A DNA stretch of 64,000 nucleotides, taken from Pseudomonas reidholzensis (GTDB lineage Bacteria > Pseudomonadota > Gammaproteobacteria > Pseudomonadales > Pseudomonadaceae). Positions 27,471-36,629 of this stretch are shown piece after piece (within the stretch, counting starts at the first letter, position 1; every line of letters begins with the position of its first letter). A program made the position numbers and the translations under genes. Below the pieces are notes generated by a model. It was not told where the DNA came from and made no database searches. It worked only from the letters and a program-made list of their open reading frames with translations. Where the stretch lies: positions 1 through 64,000 of the forward strand of contig NZ_UNOZ01000029.1 of NCBI RefSeq assembly GCF_900536025.1, in the 5' to 3' direction.

Positions 27471-28820
27471 TCAAGGTTGGCGTTGGAACGGATAGACCGA
27501 ACCCAACGTAAGGATCTGAGTCAGGTCATCCAGGGCCGTACGGCATTCGTCCAGCAGTTGCGGGTCGGCCAGGTCCGCATCGCTCATGCGATCACGGTAG
27601 TGCCGGTCGACCCACTGGACTAGGGTGTCGTACAGCGACGGCGACATGATAACGCCTGGATTGACCGCTGCCAGTTCACTTTCCTTCAGGGCCACGCGCA
27701 ACCGCAGGCAAGCCGGGCCGCCGCCGTTCTGCATGCTCTGCTTGAGGTCGAACACCTTGACCTCCTTGACCGGGCCACCCTGGGTGGTCAGTTGGCCGAG
27801 GTAATTCCACACCCGCTCGTTGTTGCGGCACTCTTCCGGGACCACCAGCAGCATCGAGCCATCAGCGCGCGACAGCAACTGGCTGTTGAACAGGTAGGAG
27901 CGCACCGCGTCCTCGACCGCCACCGCGGCACGCGGCACACGGATCGCCTGGAAGTTGCCGCCCTTGCTGGCCAGTTTAGCCTGCAGCTGGGCAAGCACCG
28001 CGTCGGTCTCGAGGAAGGCGTCTTCGTGATAGAACAGCACCTCGCCGTTACCCACCGAAATCACGTCATTGTGGAACACGCCCTGGTCGATCACGGCCGG
28101 GTTCTGTTGAGCGTAGACCACGCCATCGTCGCTCAGGCCATGCAAACGGGCCACGGCCTGGGAGGCCTCGAGCGTCTGCCGCGCCGGGTACTTCTGGGGC
28201 GCCGGATAGCGGCTGTCGAACGCGCTGCGGCCATACACGAAAAACTCCACGCCCGGCTCACCGTAGGCACGGCAGAAGCGCGTGTGGTTGGCCGCGCCTT
28301 CGTCGCCGAACTGGGCCACCGCCGGCAGCGCCTGGTGGTGGGCGAACACCTGCTCATCGGCGAACATCGCCGCCAGCACGCGGCTGGTGGTCGGGTGCTC
28401 GATGCTGCGGTGGTACTTGCAGTTGAGGTTGGCGGCGGTGAAATGCACACGGCCATCGGCGGTGTCGGCACTCGGACTGACGGTGGCCGCGTTGGCCACC
28501 CACATGCTCGACGCCGAGCAACTGGCGACCAGCAATGGCATGGCCTCCTTGGCGGCGCGGCGAATCACTTCGGCATCGCTGCCACTGAAGCCCAGGCGAC
28601 GCAGGGCGGCGACGTCCGGACGCTCCTGCGGGGCGAGCACGCCCTGCTTGAAGCCCAGGTCGCTCAGCGCCTTCATCTTGGCCAGGCCCTGGCGCGCCGC
28701 TTCACGCGGGTTGGAGCATTGCTGGCTATTGCTCTGCGAGGCCACGTTGCCGTACGACAAGCCGCCGTAGTTGTGGGTCGGCCCCACCAGGCCATCAAAA
28801 TTCACTTCGTAGGATTTCAT
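27471..28820 (-). CDS. astB: N-succinylarginine dihydrolase AstB
   Basis: 449 residues, normal length. It hydrolyses N2-succinylarginine to N2-succinylornithine, CO2 and two NH3. It belongs to the guanidino-modifying superfamily: NFDGLVGPTHNYGGLSYGN at the start, NLNCKYHRSIEHPTTSRVLAAMFADEQVFAHH in the middle, and the C-terminal GGGPACLRLRVAL before the catalytic cysteine region (LLDECRTAL). Second enzyme of the pathway, between astD and the His-rich protein in the operon. Confidence 0.96.
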   Translation of the reverse strand: MKSYEVNFDGLVGPTHNYGGLSYGNVASQSNSQQCSNPREAARQGLAKMKALSDLGFKQGVLAPQERPDVAALRRLGFSGSDAEVIRRAAKEAMPLLVASCSASSMWVANAATVSPSADTADGRVHFTAANLNCKYHRSIEHPTTSRVLAAMFADEQVFAHHQALPAVAQFGDEGAANHTRFCRAYGEPGVEFFVYGRSAFDSRYPAPQKYPARQTLEASQAVARLHGLSDDGVVYAQQNPAVIDQGVFHNDVISVGNGEVLFYHEDAFLETDAVLAQLQAKLASKGGNFQAIRVPRAAVAVEDAVRSYLFNSQLLSRADGSMLLVVPEECRNNERVWNYLGQLTTQGGPVKEVKVFDLKQSMQNGGGPACLRLRVALKESELAAVNPGVIMSPSLYDTLVQWVDRHYRDRMSDADLADPQLLDECRTALDDLTQILTLGSVYPFQRQP

Positions 28821-28843
28821 CGGCTAGGCTCCGAGACCGTTTG

Positions 28844-30307
28844 TTATAGGGTGACGCCCGGCGTCAATGTCGCCGGCAGGGCAAGGCTGGCGGTCTCCAG
28901 CGAAGCCACGGGGTACGCACAGTAGTCCGCCGCGTAATAGGCACTGGCGCGATGGTTGCCACTGGCGCCGACGCCACCGAACGGCGCGCTGCTGGCGGCG
29001 CCGGTGAGCTGTTTGTTCCAGTTGACGATGCCGGCACGGCTGCGCAGCCAGAAGTACTGGTAGCGGGCGCGCGAGTCGGACAGCAGGCCCGCGGCAAGGC
29101 CGTACTGGGTCGCGTTGGCCTCGTCGATGGCGGCGTCGAAGTCGCTGTAGCGGATGACCTGCAGCAGCGGGCCGAACAGCTCTTCGTCCGGCCGCTCGGC
29201 GACGCCAGTGACATCCAGGATGCCCGGGGTCAGCAACGCGGCGCCGGCCTGCGGCTGGGTCATTGCCAGCAGCGCCGTAGCACCGTTGCCGAGCAGCGCC
29301 TGCTGTGCGTCGAGCAATGCCTGGGCGGCCTCCAGCGAGATCACCGAGCCCATGAACGGCGCGGGCTGTTGATCGAAAGCACCGACCGTGATGCTGCGGC
29401 ACACCTCGACCAGGCGGGTCAGCAGCGCGTCACCCCAGTCGCCCTGGGGCACCAGCAGGCGGCGGGCACAGGTGCAGCGCTGGCCCGCAGAGATGAACGC
29501 CGACTGGATAATGGTGTAGACCGCCGCATCGAGGTCCTTGACCTGGTCGACCAGCAGCGGGTTGTTGCCGCCCATTTCCAAGGCCAGGATCTTGTCCGGG
29601 CGCCCGGCGAACTGCTGGTGCAGGAGGTTGCCGGTGCGGCTCGAGCCGGTAAAGAACAGGCCATCGATGCCGGGGTTGGCAGCCAGCGCCACACCCGTCT
29701 CGCGCGCGCCCTGGAGCAGGTTGAGCACACCCGCTGGCAAGCCGGCGGCGATCCAGCATTTGACGGTCAGCTCGGCGACCTTGGGCGTCAGCTCGCTGGG
29801 TTTGAACACCACGCAGTTGCCCGCCAGCAACGCCGGCACGATGTGCCCGTTGGGCAAATGGCCGGGGAAGTTGTACGGGCCGAACACCGCCACCACGCCA
29901 TGCGGCTTGTGCCGCAGCACAGCGGTCGCATCCGCCAGCGGGCCGCTCTTTTCGCCGGTGCGCTCACGGTAGCTCTGCACCGAGATCGCCACTTTGTTGA
30001 TCATGCTGGTGACTTCGGTGGCCGACTCCCACAGTGGCTTGCCGGTTTCTTCGCCGATGCAGCGCGCCAGGTCGTCGGCATTCGCCTTGAGCTGGTCGGC
30101 AAACGCCTCGAGCGATGCGATGCGCGCATCCAGGCTCAGCTGCGCCCAGCCCGGGAAGGCCCGGCGCGCTGCCTGCACGGCGGCCTCGACCTGGCTGGCG
30201 TCAGCGCCCTGGCCCTGCCAGAGCACGGCCTGGCTGACCGGGTTCAACGACTGCAGGGGCTCGCCCTGCCCCGCGTGCCAGTGCCCGGCGATGTAGTGCG
30301 TGGTCAT
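28844..30307 (-). CDS. astD: N-succinylglutamate 5-semialdehyde dehydrogenase AstD
   Basis: 487 residues from ATG 30307, whose first four bases overlap the end of the preceding gene. NAD-dependent aldehyde dehydrogenase fold: FGPYNFPGHLPNGHIVPALLAGNCVVFKPSE (about 150-180), the Glu motif LALEMGGNNPL and the catalytic Cys in AGQRCTCARR near 280. It oxidises succinylglutamate semialdehyde to succinylglutamate, fourth step of the pathway. An open frame continues upstream but is a shadow of aruG. Confidence 0.96.
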   Translation of the reverse strand: MTTHYIAGHWHAGQGEPLQSLNPVSQAVLWQGQGADASQVEAAVQAARRAFPGWAQLSLDARIASLEAFADQLKANADDLARCIGEETGKPLWESATEVTSMINKVAISVQSYRERTGEKSGPLADATAVLRHKPHGVVAVFGPYNFPGHLPNGHIVPALLAGNCVVFKPSELTPKVAELTVKCWIAAGLPAGVLNLLQGARETGVALAANPGIDGLFFTGSSRTGNLLHQQFAGRPDKILALEMGGNNPLLVDQVKDLDAAVYTIIQSAFISAGQRCTCARRLLVPQGDWGDALLTRLVEVCRSITVGAFDQQPAPFMGSVISLEAAQALLDAQQALLGNGATALLAMTQPQAGAALLTPGILDVTGVAERPDEELFGPLLQVIRYSDFDAAIDEANATQYGLAAGLLSDSRARYQYFWLRSRAGIVNWNKQLTGAASSAPFGGVGASGNHRASAYYAADYCAYPVASLETASLALPATLTPGVTL

Positions 30308-31335
30308 TGCTGGGCCTCCCGGCTGGCAGACAGCGGCACCGCACGCACATGGTCGCCGACGCCCAGGCGCAGGCGCTTGGCGGTGGCCGGATCGACCACC
30401 AGGGTACCGGCGGCCAGGCGTGCGGGCGCAGCGGTAATGCGGCAGTCGTCGCGCTTGCGGTTGTGGATCAGGTAAGGCGTGGCGTCGTCGCCTGGGGTGC
30501 CGACGGCCAGCACCAAGGTCTGGCTTTCGCGCACGGCGCGGATCTTCGCGGTCTCGCACTCGATGGCCGGGCCGGCGTCGAAGATGTCGACATAGCCTTG
30601 ATAGTTGAAGCCTTCGCGCTCGAGCATCGCCAGGGCCGGCTCAGTGTCGACGTGCACCCGGCCGATGACCTCGCGCGCCGCCTCGGACAAGAAGCAGGTG
30701 TACAGCGGGAACTTGGGCATCAGCTCGGCAATGAACGACTTGTTGCCGACGCCGGTCAGGTAGTCGGCCTGGCTGAACTCCATCTTGAAGAAGTGCCGCC
30801 CCAGGCACTCCCAGAACGGCGAGCGGCCGGCGGCGTCGGAGATCCCGCGCATCTCGGCGATGACCTTCTTGCCGAACAGCTCGGGGAACTCGGCAATGAA
30901 CAGCATCCGCGCCTTGGACAGCAGGCGGCCATTGAGGCCACTGCGGTGGTCGCTACGCAGGAACAGCGAGCACAGCTCGGAGTTGCCAGTCAGGTCGTTG
31001 GCGAGGAACAGCGTGGGGATCTCGCGGTAGATGTTCAGCTCTTGCGAAGCGCTGACGGTCAGGCCGACCCGGTAGTTGTACCAAGGCTCGCGCAGGCCGA
31101 CGGCGCCGGCGATGGCACTGATGCCGACCACCAGGCCTTCATCGTTCTCCAGCACGAACAGGTAGTCGGTGTCGCCACGCCCGGCTTCGCCGCTAAAGCT
31201 CTTCTCGGCCCAGCGCACGCGCTGGGCCAGGCGCTCTTCGTTGGCCGGCAAGGTAGTCAGCCCGGTAGTGCCGGTGCTGCGCGCCAATTCGATCAGCGCA
31301 GGTAAATCGCTGCTGCGTACAGGACGAACGATCAT
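30304..31335 (-). CDS. aruG: Arginine/ornithine N-succinyltransferase beta subunit
   Basis: 343 residues of the AstA family (MIVRPVRSSDLPALIELA, FLANDLTGNSELCSLFLRSDHRSGLNGRLLSKARMLFIAEF, PFWECLGRHFF). With AruF it forms the heteromeric enzyme that moves succinyl from succinyl-CoA to arginine or ornithine, first step of the pathway. Pseudomonas carries two related subunits where E. coli has one AstA. The two paralogues here share the same motifs, showing an old tandem duplication. Stop overlaps astD by four bases. Confidence 0.95.
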   Translation of the reverse strand: MIVRPVRSSDLPALIELARSTGTTGLTTLPANEERLAQRVRWAEKSFSGEAGRGDTDYLFVLENDEGLVVGISAIAGAVGLREPWYNYRVGLTVSASQELNIYREIPTLFLANDLTGNSELCSLFLRSDHRSGLNGRLLSKARMLFIAEFPELFGKKVIAEMRGISDAAGRSPFWECLGRHFFKMEFSQADYLTGVGNKSFIAELMPKFPLYTCFLSEAAREVIGRVHVDTEPALAMLEREGFNYQGYVDIFDAGPAIECETAKIRAVRESQTLVLAVGTPGDDATPYLIHNRKRDDCRITAAPARLAAGTLVVDPATAKRLRLGVGDHVRAVPLSASREAQQ

Positions 31336-31415
31336 GCTATCTCCTTGTGCGGCGGTCTGTGCCTGCCGCGAAACACTGTTCCGGGTCGCTGGCCCTGGCT
31401 ATCCGGCCACGGGCA

Positions 31416-32435
31416 TCAAACGGCGACCAGGCGCACGCTTGCACCTTCACCGACACCCAGGGCATCGGCCGCTTCGCTGCTCAGGCTGACCGGCTTGCCC
31501 GGCACCCAATCCAGCTCCAGCAGTACTGCGCGGTAGTCCTGCAGCTGGCCATTGCACACCAGGTACGGACGCCCGCCTTTGACCGGCGTGTCTTCGAGCT
31601 TGGCCGGCACTACCCGGCTCTGGGCGATCGAGCGGATGCCCGAAGCGCGCGCATGCAGGGTCGGGCCGCCGTCGAAGATGTCGATGTAGTGCTCGGTCTC
31701 GAAGCCTTCGCGCATGAGGATGTCGAAGGTGATCTGCGCCCGCGGGTGGACCTGGCCCATGGCTTCCTGGGCTTCGTCCGGCAGCAGCGGCACGTAGATC
31801 GGGTAGTGCGGCATCAGTTCGGCCAGAAAGGTCCGGCTCTTCAGGCCACACAGCCGTTCGGCCTCGGCATAGTTGAGGTCGAAGAAGTTGCGGCCGATCG
31901 CGTCCCAGAACGGCGACTCGCCCCGCTCGTCGCTGTAGCCAACTATTTCGGTCACCACCGAGTCGGCGAAGCGCTCGGGATGGGCGGCCATGAACAGCAG
32001 GCGACCGCGCGAATTGAGCTCGGCCAGGCCGCTGCCGACCAGTTCGGGCAGGACGTAGAAGCTGGTCAGCAGGCTGTTGCCGGTGAGGTCGTGGCACAGC
32101 GACAGGACGTGGATCTTGTTGTGGATCTTCAGCTCGCGCGAGGCGTGCACGAAGGTCTCGTTGCGAAAGCTGTAGAACGGCTCGGAGTACCCCGCCGAGG
32201 CGACGATCGCCGAGCAGCCGGCCAGCTTGCCGGTCACGCTGTCTTCGAGCACGAAGAAGTAGCTCTCTTCGCCATTGAAGCTGACTTCGGCGGCAAACGA
32301 GGTTTCCGACGCGGCGATCTTGTCGCCCAGACGCGCAGCGTCATCAGGCAGCGAAGTGACACCTACGGGGCTGTCCGCAGCCATGCGCTGCACTTCATTC
32401 AGGTCAGCCATTTGCGCGGGGCGCATTACCAGCAT
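31416..32435 (-). CDS. aruF: Arginine/ornithine N-succinyltransferase alpha subunit
   Basis: 339 residues from ATG 32435 (MLVMRPAQMADLNEV), preceded by AAGGAGTGACACC. Same AstA-like acyltransferase fold as aruG downstream (LCHDLTGNSLLTSFYVLPELVGSGLAELNSRGRLLFMAAH, PFWDAIGRNFF). Alpha partner of the succinyltransferase. 80 bases separate it from aruG and 148 from aruC, the loosest joints of the operon. Confidence 0.95.
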   Translation of the reverse strand: MLVMRPAQMADLNEVQRMAADSPVGVTSLPDDAARLGDKIAASETSFAAEVSFNGEESYFFVLEDSVTGKLAGCSAIVASAGYSEPFYSFRNETFVHASRELKIHNKIHVLSLCHDLTGNSLLTSFYVLPELVGSGLAELNSRGRLLFMAAHPERFADSVVTEIVGYSDERGESPFWDAIGRNFFDLNYAEAERLCGLKSRTFLAELMPHYPIYVPLLPDEAQEAMGQVHPRAQITFDILMREGFETEHYIDIFDGGPTLHARASGIRSIAQSRVVPAKLEDTPVKGGRPYLVCNGQLQDYRAVLLELDWVPGKPVSLSSEAADALGVGEGASVRLVAV

Positions 32436-32583
32436 GGTGTCACTCCTTTCGGGTATACGGCCGCACGGTTTCGGCACGGAAAAACGGCGGGTGCACCCTT
32501 GCAGAAACGCACCCGCGCTGGAATTCAGGTATCGCCGACCAGGCCAGGATCAACCCCTGGCCGGCGACAGGACCGCAGGGCTG

Positions 32584-33792
32584 TCAGCCCTGGATCAGGG
32601 TGGCCACGGCGCGCTCGAAGCGGTCCAGGCCTTCATCGATGTCGGCGTCCTCGACCACCAGGCTCGGCGCGAAACGCACGACGTCCGGGCCCGCCTGGAG
32701 CACCATCAGGCCTTCTTTTTCAGCGGCATTGAGCACGTCCTTGGCCTTGCCTTTCCAGGCATCGGTCAGCACGCAGCCGATCAACAGGCCCACACCACGC
32801 ACCTGGCTGAACAGCTCGATCTTCTCCAGGCGTGCCTTGAAGCGCGCGTGCTTGGCCTTGATCCCGGCGAGGGTTTCAGGGGTGTTGATCACGTCCAGCA
32901 CCGCGCAGGCGACCGCGCAGCCCAGCGGGTTACCGCCATAGGTGGTGCCGTGGGTACCGGCGACCAGGTGCTTGGCGAGGTCATCGGTGGTCAGCATGGC
33001 GCCGATCGGGAAGCCGCCGCCCAGGCTCTTGGCGCTGGTCAGGATGTCCGGGGTCACGCCGTAGTGCTGGTAGGCGTACAGCGAGCCGGTACGGCCAACG
33101 CCGGTCTGCACTTCGTCGAAGATCAGCAGGGCGTTGTGCTCGTCGCACAGCTTGCGTGCGCCTTCGAGGTAGGCCAGGTCGGCCGGGACCACCCCGCTCT
33201 CGCCCTGGATCGGCTCGATCACCACGGCGCAGGTCTTGTCGGAGATCTGCGCCTTGAGCGCTTCCAGGTCGTTGTACGGCACATGGCTGATGCCGGCGAT
33301 CTTCGGGCCGAAACCGTCGGAGTACTTGGGCTGGCCACCGACGTTGACGGTGAACAGGGTACGCCCGTGGAAGCTGTTCACGGTGGCGATGATTTCGTGC
33401 TTGTCAGGGCCGAAGCGGTCATGCGCGACGCGACGGGCCAGCTTGAAGGCGGCCTCGTTGGACTCGGCGCCGGAGTTGCAGAAGAACGCCTTGTCGGCAA
33501 AGGTCGCGTCCACCAGCTTGTGTGCCAGGCGCAAGGCTGGCTCGTTGGTGAACACATTGGACACGTGCCAGAGGGTATTGGCCTGCTCGGTCAGGGCCTT
33601 GACCAGTGCCGGGTGGCAATGGCCGAGGGCGTTTACCGCGATGCCACCGGCGAAGTCGATCAGCTCGCGACCCGACTGGTCCCACACGCGGGAGCCCTCG
33701 CCGCGCACAGGAATGAACGCCGCCGGGGAGTAGTTGGGAACCATGACCTGGTCGAAATCGGCACGTTGCACCGGGGCTTGCTCAACGGACAT
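32584..33792 (-). CDS. aruC: Succinylornithine/acetylornithine aminotransferase AruC
   Basis: 402 residues, class III PLP aminotransferase. PLP-binding motifs: FFCNSGAESNEAAFKLARR, LLIFDEVQTGVGRTG, and the Schiff-base lysine in LTSAKSLGGGFPIGAM (about 250). It converts N2-succinylornithine to succinylglutamate semialdehyde in arginine breakdown; the P. aeruginosa enzyme also serves as acetylornithine aminotransferase. First gene of the aru operon, with ArgR-type sites at 33871-33886 and 33922-33937 upstream. Confidence 0.95.
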   Translation of the reverse strand: MSVEQAPVQRADFDQVMVPNYSPAAFIPVRGEGSRVWDQSGRELIDFAGGIAVNALGHCHPALVKALTEQANTLWHVSNVFTNEPALRLAHKLVDATFADKAFFCNSGAESNEAAFKLARRVAHDRFGPDKHEIIATVNSFHGRTLFTVNVGGQPKYSDGFGPKIAGISHVPYNDLEALKAQISDKTCAVVIEPIQGESGVVPADLAYLEGARKLCDEHNALLIFDEVQTGVGRTGSLYAYQHYGVTPDILTSAKSLGGGFPIGAMLTTDDLAKHLVAGTHGTTYGGNPLGCAVACAVLDVINTPETLAGIKAKHARFKARLEKIELFSQVRGVGLLIGCVLTDAWKGKAKDVLNAAEKEGLMVLQAGPDVVRFAPSLVVEDADIDEGLDRFERAVATLIQG

Positions 33793-33870
33793 CTGAGTCT
33801 CCTGAAGCGGAACGCTGGCCTGGAAGTGGCGAGCGATGGGGGGATTGTAAGGACTGATCGGCGCCTGTCC

Positions 33871-33886
33871 TTGCGGCCAAGCGACA
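33871..33886 (-). promoter_or_regulatory. ArgR half-site upstream of aruC (proximal)
   Basis: On the minus strand TGTCGC-N8-AA, the arm of the Pseudomonas ArgR operator, 79 bases before the aruC ATG. Confidence 0.65.
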
Positions 33887-33921
33887 ACTTGTTACAGCGC
33901 AAAACCCTGTTTAGCCCAGGC

Positions 33922-33937
33922 TTTCGGCAATGCGACA
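33922..33937 (-). promoter_or_regulatory. ArgR half-site upstream of aruC (distal)
   Basis: A second TGTCGC-N8-AA in the same orientation, 51 bases upstream of the first, about five helical turns, so both face the same side. Confidence 0.65.
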
Positions 33938-34063
33938 AACAGTGTCGCAATCGCGCAGTGTAAAGGAGGCAAGGAGTGCCGGGGAGAGGCCAGCGCTAAA
34001 TGGGTGAACAGGTGTTCACCCCTTCGCCCGCGGGTGCGTGGGATCAGCCCCGGCGAGGCGCTG

Positions 34064-35044
34064 TCAGCCGCGCTCGGCAGGCGCCGGGCTGAGCTCGAAC
34101 GGGCTGTTGCTGCGGCGCTGGTTGCGGTCTTCGCGCGGGGTGGCGCCAAAGAAGTTGCGGTAGGCGCTGGAGAAGTGCGGCCCGGACGAAAACCCGCACG
34201 ACAAGCCGATCTGGATGATCGACTTGCTGGTCTGCATGAGCATCTGCCGCGCCTTGTTCAGGCGCAGCTCAAGGTAATACTGGCTGGGCACGCGGTTGAG
34301 GTATTGCTTGAAGATCCGCTCGAGCTGCCGACGCGAGACACACACATGCTGGGCGATCTCGTCGGTGGTGAGCGGCTCTTCGATGTTGGCCTCCATCAAC
34401 AGCACTGCCTGGGTCAGCTTCGGATGGCTGGAGCCGAGGCGGTTCTGCAGGGGAATGCGCTGACGCTCGCCACCCTCGCGGATGCGCTCGACCACCAGTT
34501 CCTCGGACACCGCCCCCGCCAGCTCGGCACCATGATCGCGCGCCAGCACCGCCAGCAGCAGGTCGGTCACGGCCATGCCACCGCAGGCGGTCAGGCGGTC
34601 GCGGTCCCAGTCGAACAGATGGCTGGTGGCGATCACCTTGGGGAAGCGCTCGCCGAAATCATCCTGCCAGCGCCAATGCACCGCCGCCCGATAGCCATCG
34701 AGCAAGCCGAGCAGGGCCAGTGGATACACCCCAGCGGACAAGGCGCCGATCATGCAACCACTGCGGGCCAGTTGCTTGAGGCTGCTGGACAGCGCGGCAG
34801 TGACGGCCTGGGGTGGCTCGTCGGCCAGCAGGAAGAGCTTCTGGAAGCCCTCCAGGCGACCGTTCCAGGCTTCGCCCGGCAAACGCCAGCCCACCTGCTC
34901 GCTGGGTTCGGCCTGGAGAAACGCCAGTTCGTAGACGACCTCCGGATGCACCCGCTGAGCCACCTGCAATGCTTCCTCGGCCAACGCCAAGGTCAACGGC
35001 TTGGTGCTGGGCCAGATGAGAAATCCGATTCGCTGGGTGGTCAT
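34064..35044 (-). CDS. argR: Arginine-responsive regulator ArgR (AraC/XylS family)
   Basis: 326 residues. A DJ-1/PfpI-like N-terminal ligand domain (about 1-190; GCMIGALSAGVYPLALLGLLDG) is followed by a C-terminal AraC helix-turn-helix pair (about 215-315; TTDEIAQHVCVSRRQLERIFKQYL and IIQIGLSCGFSSGPHFSSAYRNFFG). In P. aeruginosa ArgR activates aot and aru and represses arginine synthesis. It is unrelated to E. coli ArgR. Located between aotP and aruC as in P. aeruginosa, and probably part of the aot transcript. Confidence 0.96.
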   Translation of the reverse strand: MTTQRIGFLIWPSTKPLTLALAEEALQVAQRVHPEVVYELAFLQAEPSEQVGWRLPGEAWNGRLEGFQKLFLLADEPPQAVTAALSSSLKQLARSGCMIGALSAGVYPLALLGLLDGYRAAVHWRWQDDFGERFPKVIATSHLFDWDRDRLTACGGMAVTDLLLAVLARDHGAELAGAVSEELVVERIREGGERQRIPLQNRLGSSHPKLTQAVLLMEANIEEPLTTDEIAQHVCVSRRQLERIFKQYLNRVPSQYYLELRLNKARQMLMQTSKSIIQIGLSCGFSSGPHFSSAYRNFFGATPREDRNQRRSNSPFELSPAPAERG

Positions 35045-35143
35045 AGGGCGTGGTCCGAAACCTGAGGTGATTCGAGTCAGTGGCGCCGGGTCAGGCTGCG
35101 CTCGCTGCGCAGCATGCCCTATTCTGGTGCAAAGGTGCAGCCT

Positions 35144-35908
35144 TTACTTCAGGCTGCCGGAGAGAAACTGCTTGAGCCGCTCCGATTGCGGATTGACCAG
35201 CACTTCACGCGGGTCGCCGCGCTCCTCGACCACGCCCTTGTGGAGGAACACCAGCTGGTTGGAGACTTCACGGGCAAAGCCCATTTCATGCGTCACCACG
35301 ACCATGGTTCGGCCTTCCTGGGCCAGCGCCTGCATGACCTTGAGGACGTCGCCGACCAGCTCCGGGTCGAGCGCCGAGGTCGGCTCGTCGAACAGCATCA
35401 CTTCCGGCTCCATGGCCAGTGCCCGGGCAATCGCCACGCGCTGCTGCTCACCGCCGGACATGTGCCCCGGGTAGGCATCCTTGCGGTGGGCGACGCCGAC
35501 CTTGTTCAGGTAGTGCTCGGCTTTTTCCAGCGCCTCCTTCTTGCTCATGCCCAGCACGTGCACCGGCGCTTCGATGATGTTTTCCAGAGCGGTCATGTGC
35601 GCCCACAGGTTGAAGTGCTGGAACACCATCGACAGGCGCGAACGCATGCGCTGCAACTGGCGCGGGTCGGCGGCCTTGAGCGCGCCCTCCTTGCCGGCCA
35701 CCAGCTTGAGCTCCTCGTTGTTGAGGAGGATCTTGCCGGCATGCGGCTGCTCGAGCAGGTTGATGCAGCGCAGGAAGGTCGATTTGCCCGAACCACTGGA
35801 GCCGATGATGCTGATCACATCGCCTGCCTTGGCAGCCAGGGACACGCCCTTGAGTACTTCATGGCTGCCATAGCGCTTGTGCAGGTCTTGGACTTCGAGT
35901 TTGTACAT
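35144..35908 (-). CDS. aotP: Arginine/ornithine ABC transporter ATP-binding protein AotP
   Basis: 254 residues from ATG 35908 (MYKLEVQDLHKRYG); an in-frame GTG at 35923 would add five residues. Walker A GSSGSGKST, signature MSGGEQQRVAIARALA, Walker B VMLFDEPTSALD and switch His in VVVTHEMGFAREV are intact. HisP-like ATPase powering uptake of arginine and ornithine. It follows aotM at 22 bases; P. aeruginosa has an extra gene, aotO, at this joint that is absent here. Confidence 0.95.
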   Translation of the reverse strand: MYKLEVQDLHKRYGSHEVLKGVSLAAKAGDVISIIGSSGSGKSTFLRCINLLEQPHAGKILLNNEELKLVAGKEGALKAADPRQLQRMRSRLSMVFQHFNLWAHMTALENIIEAPVHVLGMSKKEALEKAEHYLNKVGVAHRKDAYPGHMSGGEQQRVAIARALAMEPEVMLFDEPTSALDPELVGDVLKVMQALAQEGRTMVVVTHEMGFAREVSNQLVFLHKGVVEERGDPREVLVNPQSERLKQFLSGSLK

Positions 35909-35930
35909 ACTGTCGGTTCTCACAGAGCGG

Positions 35931-36629
35931 TCAGTGCTTGCGCGGCGCCAGGTAGCCGAGCCAGCGGCGTTCGGCCATCTTGAACAGGCGCACGAGGATG
36001 AAGGTCAGGCACAGGTAAAACACGCCCGCCGTGATATAGGCCTCGAAAGGCAGGTAGTACTGGGCATTGACCGTGCGCGCGGCACCGGTGATGTCGATCA
36101 GGGTGACGATCGACGCCAGGCTGGTGGTCTGCAGCATCATGATCACTTCGTTGCTGTACTGCGGCAGCGCCCGGCGCATGGCCGAGGGCAGCAGGATGCG
36201 CCGGTACATCTTGAAGCGCGACATGCCCATTGCCTTGGCCGCCTCGATCTCGCCATGCGGCGTGGCCTTGAGGCTGCCGGCGATGATTTCTGCGGTGTAG
36301 GCACTGGTGTTGACGGCGAACGCCAGGCAGGCGCAGAAGGTCGCACTCGACAGCCACGGCCAGAAGATGCTCTCGCGCACGGCCTCGAACTGGGCCAGCC
36401 CGTAGTAGATCAGGAACAGCTGCACCAGCATCGGCGTACCGCGGATGACATAGGTGTAGAGCCAGGCGCTGATGTTCACCAGCGGCTGCTTGGAGACCCG
36501 CATCAGGCCCAGCGGCACCGCCGCCAGCAAGCCGAACAGCAGCGAAAACGCGAGCAGCTTGAGGGTGGTCAGCAGGCCACCGAGGTACAGCGGCAGCGCT
36601 TCCCAGATGACGTTGTAGTCAAAGATCAT
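35931..36629 (-). CDS. aotM: Arginine/ornithine ABC transporter permease AotM
   Basis: 232 residues with about five membrane helices. The HisM/QP-type permease coupling loop EIEAAKAMGMSRFKMYRRILLPSAMRRALPQ is at about 140-170. It forms the channel with AotQ in the inner membrane. Its start overlaps the aotQ stop by four bases. Confidence 0.94.
   Translation of the reverse strand: MIFDYNVIWEALPLYLGGLLTTLKLLAFSLLFGLLAAVPLGLMRVSKQPLVNISAWLYTYVIRGTPMLVQLFLIYYGLAQFEAVRESIFWPWLSSATFCACLAFAVNTSAYTAEIIAGSLKATPHGEIEAAKAMGMSRFKMYRRILLPSAMRRALPQYSNEVIMMLQTTSLASIVTLIDITGAARTVNAQYYLPFEAYITAGVFYLCLTFILVRLFKMAERRWLGYLAPRKH

Noticed and set aside
33943..33958. A third ArgR arm on the plus strand (TGTCGCAATCGCGC)
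   Set aside because: TGTCGC is present, but the AA eight bases later is replaced by AG and the orientation is opposite.
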